Positions 37,811-47,719 of a stretch of DNA of 64,000 nucleotides are shown here, piece by piece. The notes under the pieces are model-generated. The model had not been told where the DNA came from, made no database searches, and was given only the letters and a program-made list of their open reading frames with translations. The position numbers and the translations under genes were made by a program. The stretch's first letter is position 1. Each line of letters starts with the position of its first letter. The DNA is taken from positions 1 to 64,000 of the forward strand of contig NZ_CP015080.1 in assembly GCF_001611275.1 (NCBI RefSeq). Direction: 5' to 3'. Source of the DNA: Desulfuromonas sp. DDH964. Lineage in GTDB: Bacteria; Desulfobacterota; Desulfuromonadia; Desulfuromonadales; DDH964.

Positions 37811-39738
37811 TGGGAGGGGCTGCGGCGCACTATCCGGACATCCGGCAGTTCGACACCTTTCCCAAGCTGCTCGCCTACAATGCAGCCAACTGGCCGCGGG
37901 AGGTGGCGCTGCGGGAGAAGGAGTTCGGCATCTGGAACGCCTTTACCTGGGCCGATTACCAGGAGAGCGTCAAATACTTCGCCCTCGGAATGCACCAGCT
38001 CGGTATCGGTCACGAGGATGCGGTCGGCATCATCGGCGACAACCGCCCGGAATGGGTCTACGGCGAAGTCGCCGCCCACGCCCTGCGGGCAATGATCTTC
38101 GGCATCTACCAGGATTCGCTCAACGAGGAGGTCGCCTACCTGATCAACTATGCCGGCGCCCGCATCATCCTCGCCGAGGACGAGGAGCAGGTTGACAAGG
38201 TGCTGGAAATTACCGAGGAGTGTCCCGGGGTCGAGCACATCATCTACTGCGACCCGCGCGGCATGCGCAAGTACGACGACCCGCGGCTGCTGAGCCACCA
38301 CGACCTGATGGCCAGGGGGCGCCAACTCGACGCCGAGCAGCCCGACCTCTACGCCCGGCTGGTCGCGGCGGGGCAGGCGGCGGACGTCGCTATCCTCTGC
38401 CCGACCTCGGGGACGACCTCCAACCCGAAGCTGGCAATGCTTCAGGCCGGGCCGATGCTCGAACACTGCCTCGCCTACCTCGAAGCCGACCCCAAGTTCC
38501 CGAGCGACAACTACGTCTCGGTCCTCCCCCTCCCCTGGATCATGGAGCAGGTCTATGCCGTGGCCCAAGCGCTGATCAGCCGCATCGTCGTCAACTTCGT
38601 CGAGGAGCCGGAGACGATGATGTCGGATTTGCGCGAGATCGGGCCGACCTTCGTCTTGCTGGCGCCGCGGGTCTGGGAATCGATCGCTGCCGAGGTCAAG
38701 GCGAAGATGATGGACGCGACCCGCTTCAAGCAGGCGATGTACCGCTTCGGCATGCAACTGGCGGCCAAAGCGGCCGCCGCCGCCCCGGGGCGGCGCTCAA
38801 AGCTCGCCTACTGGCTGCTCTTCCGCCCGCTCAAGGACCGCCTCGGTTTCACCTACCTGCGCTCGGCGGCGACCGGCGGCGCGGCCCTCGGCCCCGACAC
38901 CTTCAAGTTCTTCCTCGCCATGGGGGTGCCGCTGCGCCAGCTCTACGGCCAGACCGAGCTCGCCGGCGCCTACACCATCCACGCGGCAGACGATGTCGAC
39001 TTCGACAGCGTCGGTGTCCCCTTCCGCAACGCCCAGGTGCGCATCGACCATCCCGACGCCAACGGTGTCGGCGAGGTGGTGGCGAAGACCTGCGGCATGT
39101 TCAGCGGGTATTACAAGAATGAGAAGGCGACCGCGGAGTCGCTGGAGGATGGCTGGATGCATACCGGCGACGCAGGCTACTTCAAGAAGGAGAATGGCCA
39201 CCTGGTGGTGATCGACCGCATCAGCGACCTCGCCGCCACCGCCCACGGCGACAAGTTCTCCCCCCAGTTCATCGAGAACAAGCTCAAGTTTTCCCCCTTC
39301 ATTGCCGAGGCGGTGGTGCAGGGGGACGGCCGCGACTATCTCGCGGCGATCATCTGCATCCGCTTCGAGATCGTCGCCAAGTGGGCCGAGCAGCGTGGCA
39401 TCGCCTTTACCAACTACATCAACCTCTCGGCCCAGGAGAGTGTCTACGCCCTGATCCGCAAGGAGGTGGAGACGGTCAACGCAAGTCTGCCGGCGGTGCA
39501 GCAGATTCGCAAGTTCCTCCTCCTCTACAAGCAGCTCGACGCCGACGACGGCGAGCTGACCCGGACCCGCAAGGTGCGGCGCGGGGTGATCAAGGAGAAG
39601 TACGCCGAGATCATTGACACCATCTATTCGGACCAGGAGCTGGTCCACATCGACACCGTGATCACCTTTCAGGACGGCAACAAGTCGCGGGTGCAGACCG
39701 ACGTGCGGGTGGTCGATCTCGGCCGCAGCGCCGGCTGA
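37810..39738 (+). CDS. AMP-forming acyl-CoA synthetase
   Basis: It activates a carboxylic acid to its CoA thioester with ATP. The 642-residue protein has the AMP-binding P-loop CPTSGTTSNPK near residue 198, the A5-like motif LRQLYGQTELAG near 378, and the catalytic-region GWMHTGDAGYF near 452. It resembles long-chain acyl-CoA synthetases (FadD/Faa type). It sits inside the ABC transporter operon between LivG and LivH, which suggests that the imported substrate is activated on entry. The real chain length or ring type is unknown. Confidence 0.9.
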   Translation: MGGAAAHYPDIRQFDTFPKLLAYNAANWPREVALREKEFGIWNAFTWADYQESVKYFALGMHQLGIGHEDAVGIIGDNRPEWVYGEVAAHALRAMIFGIYQDSLNEEVAYLINYAGARIILAEDEEQVDKVLEITEECPGVEHIIYCDPRGMRKYDDPRLLSHHDLMARGRQLDAEQPDLYARLVAAGQAADVAILCPTSGTTSNPKLAMLQAGPMLEHCLAYLEADPKFPSDNYVSVLPLPWIMEQVYAVAQALISRIVVNFVEEPETMMSDLREIGPTFVLLAPRVWESIAAEVKAKMMDATRFKQAMYRFGMQLAAKAAAAAPGRRSKLAYWLLFRPLKDRLGFTYLRSAATGGAALGPDTFKFFLAMGVPLRQLYGQTELAGAYTIHAADDVDFDSVGVPFRNAQVRIDHPDANGVGEVVAKTCGMFSGYYKNEKATAESLEDGWMHTGDAGYFKKENGHLVVIDRISDLAATAHGDKFSPQFIENKLKFSPFIAEAVVQGDGRDYLAAIICIRFEIVAKWAEQRGIAFTNYINLSAQESVYALIRKEVETVNASLPAVQQIRKFLLLYKQLDADDGELTRTRKVRRGVIKEKYAEIIDTIYSDQELVHIDTVITFQDGNKSRVQTDVRVVDLGRSAG

Positions 39739-39777
39739 TAGGCTCTCGCTGCTGCCGCGGAGACAAGGAAGGCAACC

Positions 39778-40671
39778 ATGAATCTGGAACTTCTGACACA
39801 GATGATCGTCAACGGCCTCATCGTCGGCACCCTCTACGGGGTGGTGGCGATGTGCTTCGTCCTGATCTACAAGTCGACCCGGGTTGTCAACTTCGCCCAG
39901 GGGGAATTCCTGCTGATCGGCGCCTGGACCTGCTGGGCGATGCTGGTCAAGTTCGAGCTCCCCTTCTACGTCGGTTTCCCGCTGACCCTCGCCTTCATGA
40001 TGGTCTTCGGCATCGTCCTGCAGGTGGTGGTGCTGCGGCCGATGATCGGCGAACCGATCATCTCGGTGATCATGGTCACCATCGGCCTCTCGATGTTCTT
40101 CCAGTCCCTCGTCTCCTGGATCTTCGGCGGCTACACCAAGGCCTTTCCCAAGGTCTTCGACACCGAGTCGATCAATATCGCCGGGCTGCAGATCGAGACC
40201 GCCTACATCATGAGCATGGTCGTTTCGTTGATCATCATGGTCGGCTTCTACATCTTCTTCAAATACTCGCGCATGGGCCTGGCGATGCGCGCCACCGCCT
40301 TCAACCAGCAGATCGCGCAGAGCCTCGGCATCTCGGTCAAGCATGTCTTCGCCGCCGCCTGGGCGATCTCCGCCGTCGTCTCGGCCCTGGCCGGGGTGGT
40401 GATCGGCATGGTCAACGGCGTCTCCTCGGCCCTCTCCTTCATCGGCATCAAGGTCTTCCCGGTCGTCATCCTCGGCGGCCTCGACTCGATCATCGGTTCC
40501 ATCGTCGGTGGCCTGCTGATCGGGGTGCTGGAGAACCTCGCCGAATTCTTCGACAGCCAGTGGCTCCATCTCGGCAACATGTACAACATCGCCCCCTTCT
40601 ATGCCCTGGTCATCATCCTGATGATCAAGCCCTACGGCCTCTTCGGCACCAAGGATATCGAGAGGATCTAA
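39778..40671 (+). CDS. livH: Branched-chain-type ABC permease LivH
   Basis: This inner-membrane permease of 297 aa has about eight hydrophobic segments and the family motifs GLIVGTLYGVVAMCFVLIYK and VVNFAQGEFLLIGAW near the N-terminus, with GGLDSIIGSIVGGLLIGV near the C-terminus. It pairs with LivM. Confidence 0.92.
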   Translation: MNLELLTQMIVNGLIVGTLYGVVAMCFVLIYKSTRVVNFAQGEFLLIGAWTCWAMLVKFELPFYVGFPLTLAFMMVFGIVLQVVVLRPMIGEPIISVIMVTIGLSMFFQSLVSWIFGGYTKAFPKVFDTESINIAGLQIETAYIMSMVVSLIIMVGFYIFFKYSRMGLAMRATAFNQQIAQSLGISVKHVFAAAWAISAVVSALAGVVIGMVNGVSSALSFIGIKVFPVVILGGLDSIIGSIVGGLLIGVLENLAEFFDSQWLHLGNMYNIAPFYALVIILMIKPYGLFGTKDIERI

Positions 40672-40675
40672 GCTT

Positions 40676-41740
40676 ATGGCCTCTGCCCATTCGCGGATGC
40701 GCTGCGGCGAATTCCGCACCAGCTACCAGTCGGACATGACGATCTTTCCGACCCCCCTGGCGCGGCGGGTCGCCATCGTCGCGGTGATCGGGCTTCTCTT
40801 CGCGCCGCTGCTGCTCAACGCCTACCAGCTCAACCTGCTGATCCAGATCGGTTACTACGGCATCGCCGCCCTCGGCCTCAACATCGTCGTCGGCTTCACC
40901 GGCCAGATCTCCCTCGGCCATGCCGCCTTCTTCGGCCTCGGCGCCTTCGCTTCGGCCTGGCTCAGCAACAATACCGGCATCCCGGTCTTCTTCTGCATCC
41001 CACTGGCCGGGCTGGCGACGATGGCGGTCGGCCTGCTGGTCGGCATCCCCGCCGGCCGCATCAAGGGGCTCTACCTGGCGATCGCCACTCTCGCCTCCCA
41101 GTACATCCTCGAGGACTTCTTCGCCCGTGCCGACTGGTTCACCGGCGGCTCGGCCGGCGCCATGGCGAGCCCCTTCACCCTCTTCGGCTACATGTTCAAC
41201 AGCGACCGCTCCTATTTCTACGTCGTCCTCACCTACGTGGTGGTCATGTACCTCGCCGGCACCAACCTGCTGCGCAGTCGTGACGGCCGCGCCTTCGTCG
41301 CCGTGCGTGATCACTACCTCTCGGCCGAGATCATGGGGATCAACCTCAACAAGTACCGGATCCTCTCCTTCGGTATCTCCTCCTTCTACGCCGGCATCGG
41401 CGGCGCCCTCTTCGGCCACTACCTCGGCTTCGTCTCCGCCGAGGGCTTTACCCTGCTGCTGTCGATCCAGTTCCTCGGCATGGTGATCATCGGCGGCCTC
41501 GGTTCGGTGATGGGGTCGCTGCTCGGGACGATCTTCATGGTGCTGCTGCCGGAGGTGATGGAGTTCGGCGTCCATCTCGTCGGCAGCAACAACAGCGCCC
41601 TGACCCAGGCCCTGGCCTACATCAAGGAGATGGCGATCGGCCTGGCGATCATCCTCTTTCTGATCTTCGAACCGGACGGTCTCTCCCATCGCTGGAAGAT
41701 GATCAAGAACTACTGGAAGCTCTACCCGTTCTCCTATTGA
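40676..41740 (+). CDS. livM: Branched-chain-type ABC permease LivM
   Basis: This second permease of 354 aa has about nine helices, GLNIVVGFTGQISLGHAAFF, GLYLAIATLASQYI, and the C-terminal GGLGSVMGSLLGTIF. It starts 4 bp after livH. An N-terminal hydrophilic extension of about 25 residues precedes the first helix; an in-frame ATG at 40736 is an alternative start. Confidence 0.92.
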   Translation: MASAHSRMRCGEFRTSYQSDMTIFPTPLARRVAIVAVIGLLFAPLLLNAYQLNLLIQIGYYGIAALGLNIVVGFTGQISLGHAAFFGLGAFASAWLSNNTGIPVFFCIPLAGLATMAVGLLVGIPAGRIKGLYLAIATLASQYILEDFFARADWFTGGSAGAMASPFTLFGYMFNSDRSYFYVVLTYVVVMYLAGTNLLRSRDGRAFVAVRDHYLSAEIMGINLNKYRILSFGISSFYAGIGGALFGHYLGFVSAEGFTLLLSIQFLGMVIIGGLGSVMGSLLGTIFMVLLPEVMEFGVHLVGSNNSALTQALAYIKEMAIGLAIILFLIFEPDGLSHRWKMIKNYWKLYPFSY

Positions 41741-41751
41741 GACACGCTCAT

Positions 41752-41771
41752 CCCGGGCAAGGGTGCCCGGG
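41752..41771 (+). other. Intercistronic hairpin between livM and the binding-protein gene
   Basis: CCCGGGCA pairs with TGCCCGGG around AGGG. No T run follows, so it is not an obvious terminator. It may mark an mRNA processing or stabilising point. Confidence 0.4.
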
Positions 41772-41850
41772 GTTATCCGTTGCATCACGGGGTAAAGACG
41801 CCCCAGCGGCCCGTCGCGGGCCATCAACGCAGAGAAGGAGGAACCAGATC

Positions 41851-43098
41851 ATGCGCAAGACTCTCTTATGTGGGTCGGTATTGCTGGCACTGTGCGGATT
41901 CTCAAACCTGGCCATGGCGGCGGAGACCATCCCCGTCGGTCATCTCGCCTGCTACACCGGTCCGACCTCGGATGTCGGTGTCCCCTATGGCAATGGCGTC
42001 GCCGACGCCATGACCTACATCAATGCCAACGGCGGCATCGATGGCAAGCAGCTCAAGTTCGAGACTGTCGACTACTCCTACAAGGCGCCGCAGGCGATCG
42101 CCACCTACAAGGGGTGGATCTCCGGTCTCAAGCCGGTCGCCATCCAGGGGTGGGGGACCGCCGACACCGAGGCGCTGGTGCAGTTCGTCGCCAAGGACCA
42201 GATCCCCTACTTCTCCGCCTCCTACTCGGGGCATCTGACCGACCCGAGCGGCAAGTCGCCGCGCAGCAAGGCGCCGGCCCCCTACAACTTCTTCTACGGC
42301 CCCTCCTACTCCGACACCTGCCGCGGCCTGGTCCAGTGGGCGGCCGAGGACTGGAAAGCCAAGGGGAACAAGGGGAAACCGAAGTTCATCCACATGGGGG
42401 CCAACCACCCCTATCCCAACGCGCCCAAGGAAGCCTGCGCTGCCTATGCCGAGGAGCTCGGCTTCGAAGTCCTCAACCCGATCGTCTATGACCTCAAGCC
42501 GGGCGACGCCAAGGCCCAGTGCCTGACCCTGAAGGACTCGGGCGCCAACTACGCCTACATGGGGAACACCGCCGGCTCCAACATCTCGCTCCTCAACTCC
42601 TGCGGCACTGTCGGCGCCAAGCCCCAGTTCCTCGCCAACGTCTGGGGCTGGGACGAAAACTCGATCAAGGCCGCCCAGGAGTCGGGCGACGGCGTGGCGG
42701 TTCCCCTCGGTGCCCCGGACTGGAAGTCGAGTGCCCCGGGCATGGCGATGGTGCATGCGATCTCCAAGATGTCCGATCCGAGCGGCGAAACCTACCGCAA
42801 CCTCCACTACATGCGCGGCGTCTGCGCCGTCTTCTTCATGAAGGACGCCATGGTCGCCGCCGACAAGATGCCGGGCGGCATCACCGGGCCGAACATCAAG
42901 AAGGGGATGGAGCAGATGAAGGATCATGTCCCGGCGGGTCTCGAAGGGGTTTGTACGCCGTCGACCTGGACCAACGAGGATCATCGCGGGACGACCGAGA
43001 TCTCGGTCTATACCACCACCTACAATGGGGGTGATTTCAAGTTCAACAAGCAGGCGACGGTCGAAGTGCCGCGGCGCGACGACTGGCTCGGCTGGTAG
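41851..43098 (+). CDS. Periplasmic substrate-binding protein of the Liv-type transporter
   Basis: This is a 415-residue HAAT-type binding protein. The signal peptide MRKTLLCGSVLLALCGFSN... ends at AMA/AET. The type-1 periplasmic fold follows (IPVGHLACYTGPTSDVGVPY, AINGWGTADTEALVQF-like segments). GAAGGAGGAACC precedes ATG 41851, and the frame upstream is not coding-like. The ligand is not deducible from sequence; genetic context points to a carboxylic acid that the embedded ligase activates rather than free amino acids, but this is inference. Confidence 0.88.
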   Translation: MRKTLLCGSVLLALCGFSNLAMAAETIPVGHLACYTGPTSDVGVPYGNGVADAMTYINANGGIDGKQLKFETVDYSYKAPQAIATYKGWISGLKPVAIQGWGTADTEALVQFVAKDQIPYFSASYSGHLTDPSGKSPRSKAPAPYNFFYGPSYSDTCRGLVQWAAEDWKAKGNKGKPKFIHMGANHPYPNAPKEACAAYAEELGFEVLNPIVYDLKPGDAKAQCLTLKDSGANYAYMGNTAGSNISLLNSCGTVGAKPQFLANVWGWDENSIKAAQESGDGVAVPLGAPDWKSSAPGMAMVHAISKMSDPSGETYRNLHYMRGVCAVFFMKDAMVAADKMPGGITGPNIKKGMEQMKDHVPAGLEGVCTPSTWTNEDHRGTTEISVYTTTYNGGDFKFNKQATVEVPRRDDWLGW

Positions 43099-43107
43099 AA
43101 AGAACCG

Positions 43108-43138
43108 GGCCGGGGCGGCGCGCGGCGCCGCCCCGGCC
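43108..43138 (+). other. Very stable hairpin after the binding-protein gene
   Basis: GGCCGGGGCGGCGC pairs with its 14-nt complement around GCG, with no T run after it. In other transporter operons such hairpins protect the 3' end of the binding-protein message, so that it is made in excess over the membrane parts. That role is inferred here. Confidence 0.55.
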
Positions 43139-43229
43139 ATCCCCCGGCTCGTGGTTCGCGGCGGCCGGTCGGCGCGATGCCGGCGACCGGCCGCCGGGAA
43201 GCTCAAGCCCGCAACGAGGAGGCCTGCCC

Positions 43230-44051
<822 letters not shown>

Positions 44052-44059
44052 TTTCGGCG

Positions 44060-44160
44060 GCCGCTAAGGGCCCGGCTGCGGCGTTACGCTTGGAGCTCGG
44101 GGCTCGACGTAGCTCCGCTACGCCTGCGCCCCTCCCCCCTGCGCAAGCCTTGCATCCGGA
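44060..44160. repeat. GC-rich intergenic segment with small palindrome
   Basis: The gap between livF and the next gene contains CGTAGC-TCC-GCTACG (44108-44122) in GC-rich DNA. No T run, sigma-54 box or -10 is visible, so the genes after it may be read through from the transporter operon. Confidence 0.35.
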
Positions 44161-44214
44161 CCCTTATCGACCGCCTCGGCGGAGGATAATGTGGAAAACT
44201 CGAAGGCAAAAACT

Positions 44215-45462
44215 ATGAGCGAATATTACGACGATCTGGAAACCCGTGACCCGGAGCAGCGCGAAGAGCAGCAGTTCGCTCTGCTCGCCCGCCAAATCGC
44301 CCATGCGCAGCGGCAGGCGCCGGCTTATGGCCGGCTCCTCGCCGGGGTCGAAGCTGCGGCGGTCACCAGCCGCGCGGTGCTCGCAAAGCTGCCGCTGACC
44401 CGCAAGGAGGAGCTGGTCGAACTGCAGCGCCGTGAGCCCCCCTTCGGCGGACTGGCGGCGGCCCGGGTGCCGGAGCTCAACCGCATCTTTGCCTCGCCGG
44501 GACCGATCTACGAGCCGGGGAGTGCCCGCCCCGACTTCTGGCGCTTCGCCCGCGCCCTTTTCGCCGCCGGCTTTCGCCGCGGCCAGCTGCTGCACAACTG
44601 CTTCGCCTACCACTTCACCCCGGCCGGGGCGATGGTCGAGGCCGGCGCCCACGCCCTCGGCTGCGCCGTCTTCGCCGCCGGACCGGGACAGCTCGAAGGC
44701 CAAGTGCAGACCATCGCCGACCTGCGCCCCGACGGCTATGTCGGCACGCCGTCCTTTCTGAAGATGATCCTCGACAAAGGAGCCGAGTCCGGCAGCGACG
44801 TCAGTTCGCTGCGCCACGCCCTCGTCTCCGGCGAGGCGCTGCCGGCAAGCCTGCGCGACCGGTTCGCCGGGCGCGGGCTGCAGGTACTGCAGTGCTACGC
44901 CACCGCCGATCTCGGCGTCATCGCCTACGAGTCGCCGGCCCGCGAGGGGTTGATCCTCGACGAGGGGGTGATCGTCGAGATCGTCCGGCCGGGGAGCGGC
45001 GACCCACTCCCCGATGGCGAGGTCGGCGAAGTGGTGGTGACGACCCTCGCCCCGGAATATCCGCTGCTGCGCTTCGCCACCGGCGACCTCTCGGCAATCC
45101 TTCCCGGCCCCAGCCCCTGCGGCCGCACCGGCCGCCGCATCCGCGGCTGGCTCGGGCGCGCCGACCAGACCGCCAAGGTGCGTGGCATGTTCGTGCGCCC
45201 CGGCCAGGTTGCCCAGGTCCTTAAACGCCACCCCGAGGTCGGCCGCGGGCGGCTGATCATCGACCGCAGCGACGATCAGGATGTCATGGTGCTGCACTGT
45301 GAAGTTGCCTGCACCGCTCCCGAGGGACTCGTGGCGGCGATCGTCACCAGCATCCGTGAACTCTGCAACCTGCGCGGCGAGGTCCAGCTGGTCGCGCCCG
45401 GCAGCCTCGCCAACGACGGCAAGGTGATCGACGACCGGCGCCCGGTCGACCATGCTGGATGA
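44215..45462 (+). CDS. PaaK-like AMP-ligase-fold protein with altered P-loop
   Basis: The 415-residue product resembles phenylacetate-CoA ligases (MSEYYDDLETRDPEQRE at the start; LPLTRKEEL, GYVGTPSFLKMIL, HALVSGEALPASLR, LRFATGDLSAIL). The Ser/Thr-Gly-rich ATP loop normally after the first domain is replaced by FASPGPIYEPGSARP, so ATP-dependent ligation is uncertain. ATG 44215 fits the family start and has GAAGG 8 nt upstream; GTG 44191 with GGAGG is an alternative. It overlaps the next gene by 11 bp. Confidence 0.7.
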   Translation: MSEYYDDLETRDPEQREEQQFALLARQIAHAQRQAPAYGRLLAGVEAAAVTSRAVLAKLPLTRKEELVELQRREPPFGGLAAARVPELNRIFASPGPIYEPGSARPDFWRFARALFAAGFRRGQLLHNCFAYHFTPAGAMVEAGAHALGCAVFAAGPGQLEGQVQTIADLRPDGYVGTPSFLKMILDKGAESGSDVSSLRHALVSGEALPASLRDRFAGRGLQVLQCYATADLGVIAYESPAREGLILDEGVIVEIVRPGSGDPLPDGEVGEVVVTTLAPEYPLLRFATGDLSAILPGPSPCGRTGRRIRGWLGRADQTAKVRGMFVRPGQVAQVLKRHPEVGRGRLIIDRSDDQDVMVLHCEVACTAPEGLVAAIVTSIRELCNLRGEVQLVAPGSLANDGKVIDDRRPVDHAG

Positions 45463-46597
45463 CGCCCTGCGCGGCTGCCGCGTCCTCGATCTCAGCCAGT
45501 ACCTCCCCGGTCCCTACGCCACCCGCCTCCTCGCCGATCTCGGCGCCGAGGTTGTCAAGATCGAGCCCCCTGCCGGCGACCCGATGCGGACCTTTATCTG
45601 CCGCGACGACGATGGCATCTCTCCCCTCTACAAGCAGGTCAACGCCGGCAAGATTGTCGTCTTTCTCGATCTAAAAAGTGGCGGCGGCCAGGCCGCCTTC
45701 GCCGAGCTGGTGACCGCGGCCGACGTTCTGCTCGAGTCGTTCCGCCCCGGGGTGCTGGAGCGCCTCGGCTTCGGCCGCGAACGATTGGCCGAGTTCAACC
45801 CGCGTCTGATACATTGCGCCCTCTCCGGCTTCGGCCAGGACGGCCCGGCGAGTCAGCGTGCCGGGCACGATCTGACCTACATGGCGCTGAGCGGCATGCT
45901 CCATTCCACCGGCACCGTGCAGACTCCGGTTATCCCCTTTCCGCCGGTCTCCGATTACGCCGGCGGTGAGAAGGCGGCCGCGATGATCCTCGCTGCCCTG
46001 CTGAAGCGGCAGCGCACCGGGGCCGGGTGTTTCCTTGACACCAGCCTCTTCGAAACAGTTCTTGCCTGGCAGTCCTTTGGCCAGGCGGCGGCGCAACAGG
46101 CCGGCCCGGACCTCGGACGCGGGCGCGGGCTGATCACCGGCGGCGCCGCCTGTTACCAGATCTATCCGACCGCCGACGACCGCTTTGTCGTCCTCGCCGC
46201 CCTCGAAGCCAAGTTCTGGCACGCCTTCTGTTGCGCCGTGGAACGCCCCGACTGGATTGACCGGCAGCAGGAGCCGCTGCCGCAGACCGCCCTGATTGCC
46301 GAGCTGCGGGCGTTCTTTGCCAGCGCCGACCGCGACGCCTGGGTGGCGCGCCTGGCACGGGTCGACTGCTGTTTCGAGCCGCTGCTCGAACCGGAGGAAG
46401 TCCTGCGCCAGCCGCAGGTGGTCGCTCGCCATCTGCTGGCCCCCGCAGTGGGCAATTCGTTGCCGGCCGATATCCTCCTGCCGCTGCATGTCGATGGCGA
46501 GCCGCCCCGCTCCCGGCGACCGCTGGTCACGGTGGCGGCCGAAGATGTGGCCGCCCGCTGGCGCACCCCTTTCGTCCCCGCTCCGGAGGTCCGATGA
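45452..46597 (+). CDS. CaiB/BaiF family protein (alpha-methylacyl-CoA racemase-like)
   Basis: Family III CoA-transferases and alpha-methylacyl-CoA racemases share this fold. The 381-residue protein has LLADLGAEVVKIEPPAGDP near the N-terminus and GHDLTYMALSGML near 145, whose Asp is the catalytic position in both classes; the GHDxxY form resembles racemases. Racemisation would let 2-methyl-branched acyl-CoAs enter beta-oxidation, which fits the neighbours, but CoA transfer cannot be excluded. It overlaps the next gene by 4 bp (ATGA). Confidence 0.8.
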   Translation: MLDDALRGCRVLDLSQYLPGPYATRLLADLGAEVVKIEPPAGDPMRTFICRDDDGISPLYKQVNAGKIVVFLDLKSGGGQAAFAELVTAADVLLESFRPGVLERLGFGRERLAEFNPRLIHCALSGFGQDGPASQRAGHDLTYMALSGMLHSTGTVQTPVIPFPPVSDYAGGEKAAAMILAALLKRQRTGAGCFLDTSLFETVLAWQSFGQAAAQQAGPDLGRGRGLITGGAACYQIYPTADDRFVVLAALEAKFWHAFCCAVERPDWIDRQQEPLPQTALIAELRAFFASADRDAWVARLARVDCCFEPLLEPEEVLRQPQVVARHLLAPAVGNSLPADILLPLHVDGEPPRSRRPLVTVAAEDVAARWRTPFVPAPEVR

Positions 46598-47409
46598 AAA
46601 ATCTTCCCGCACTAAAAGATGCCATTCTGGAAGTGAGCGGGCCCGTCGCCCTGCTCAGCTTTAACCGCGATGACGTGCGCAACGCCCTTACCGGTACCGC
46701 CCTGGTCGAGGATATCGTGCAGGCCGTCGCCTGGGTCAATGCCTCCCCCGCGATCTCGGTCCTGATCCTGACCGGCAACGGCGCCGCCTTTTCCGCCGGC
46801 GGCAATATCAAGCAGATGCAGGCACGCGAGGGGATTTTCGCCGGCTCGGCCCTCGCCATCGAGGAGAACTACCGGCACGGCATCCAGCGCCTGACCCTGG
46901 CGATGGCGGCGGCGGAGGTGCCGCTGATCGCCGCCGTCAACGGCGCCGCCGTCGGCGCCGGCTTCGATCTCGCCTGCATGTGCGATCTGCGCCTGGCCAG
47001 TCACGGCGCGGTCTGCGGCGAAACCTTCATCAACCTCGGCATCATTCCGGGGGATGGCGGTGCCTGGTACCTGCAGCGCCTGGTCGGTTACCAGCGTGCT
47101 GCCGAACTGACTCTGACCGGCCGCATGATCGGGGCGGAGGAAGCGTTCGCCCTCGGCCTCTTCCTGGAACTCTGCGATCCTGACGCCCTCCTGAGCCGGG
47201 CCCGGGAGCTGGCCGCGACCATTGCCGCCAAGCCGCCGCAGGCGGTGCGCCTCGCCAAGCGCCTGCTCGGCCTCGCCCGCAACCATGATCTGCCCGCAAC
47301 CCTCGCCTTTTCGGCGGCCTTTCAGGGGATGCTGCACCAGAGCGACGATCACCTCGAGGCGGTCAACGCTTTTCTCGAAAAACGTCCCGGCCGCTTCAGC
47401 GGGCGCTAG
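46594..47409 (+). CDS. Enoyl-CoA hydratase/isomerase family protein
   Basis: This 271-residue crotonase-fold enzyme shows FSAGGNIKQMQ (first oxyanion-hole region), AAVNGAAVGAGFDLACMCD, and ETFINLGIIPGDGGAWYL, where Glu and Asp are candidate catalytic residues. It probably hydrates or isomerises an enoyl-CoA. It is last in a tightly overlapping three-gene set. Confidence 0.85.
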   Translation: MKNLPALKDAILEVSGPVALLSFNRDDVRNALTGTALVEDIVQAVAWVNASPAISVLILTGNGAAFSAGGNIKQMQAREGIFAGSALAIEENYRHGIQRLTLAMAAAEVPLIAAVNGAAVGAGFDLACMCDLRLASHGAVCGETFINLGIIPGDGGAWYLQRLVGYQRAAELTLTGRMIGAEEAFALGLFLELCDPDALLSRARELAATIAAKPPQAVRLAKRLLGLARNHDLPATLAFSAAFQGMLHQSDDHLEAVNAFLEKRPGRFSGR

Positions 47410-47428
47410 GCAGAGCGACCGTCCTGCG

Positions 47429-47436
47429 CTGTAAAC
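47429..47436. promoter_or_regulatory. Half-site of the dyad operator upstream of etfBA
   Basis: CTGTAAAC equals the complement of the conserved GTTTACAG half of operator 1. The other half is poor. It lies about 150 bp upstream of the etf sigma-54 promoter, further than in the other cases. Confidence 0.3.
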
Positions 47437-47587
47437 GACGGTGATACCAGTGTCACCATCGCAACAGGGGTGATCGGATGTGGTCGCCCCTGTTCCCTTC
47501 AAGGCAGATGCCGTGCGCCGGCCCAGGCCCCCGGTTGAGCGGGGTTGCGCGGGACGGACGGCCGTGGCGGCGGCAGGGGGCGCCGCT

Positions 47588-47603
47588 TGGTATCTTCTTT
47601 GCT
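47588..47603 (+). promoter_or_regulatory. Sigma-54 promoter of etfBA
   Basis: TGGTATCTTCTTTGCT has -24 GG and -12 GC at exact spacing with a perfect TTGCT box. The start should be near 47614, leaving about 105 nt of leader that includes an intergenic repeat (47641-47684). The 310-bp gap 47410-47719 holds no gene. Confidence 0.75.
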
Positions 47604-47640
47604 CTATAGGCCGCCAGGCTTTGCATAGGACCCAGTGGTC

Positions 47641-47684
47641 CTATAAGTCCCATAGGACCTATGAGACAAATGGGACCTATGAAA
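47641..47684. repeat. Intergenic repeat family B, copy 1
   Basis: This 44-bp segment, built from alternating ATAGGACC and GGTCC/GGACCTATG-type units, matches 55027-55070 at 41 of 44 positions. Similar but shorter units extend to about 47624. Its many CATAGG/CCTATG inversions can form a hairpin. It lies in the etfB leader. Confidence 0.65.
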
Positions 47685-47719
47685 CCCTGAGCCCGAGATC
47701 CCCACAGGAGGCCCCACCC

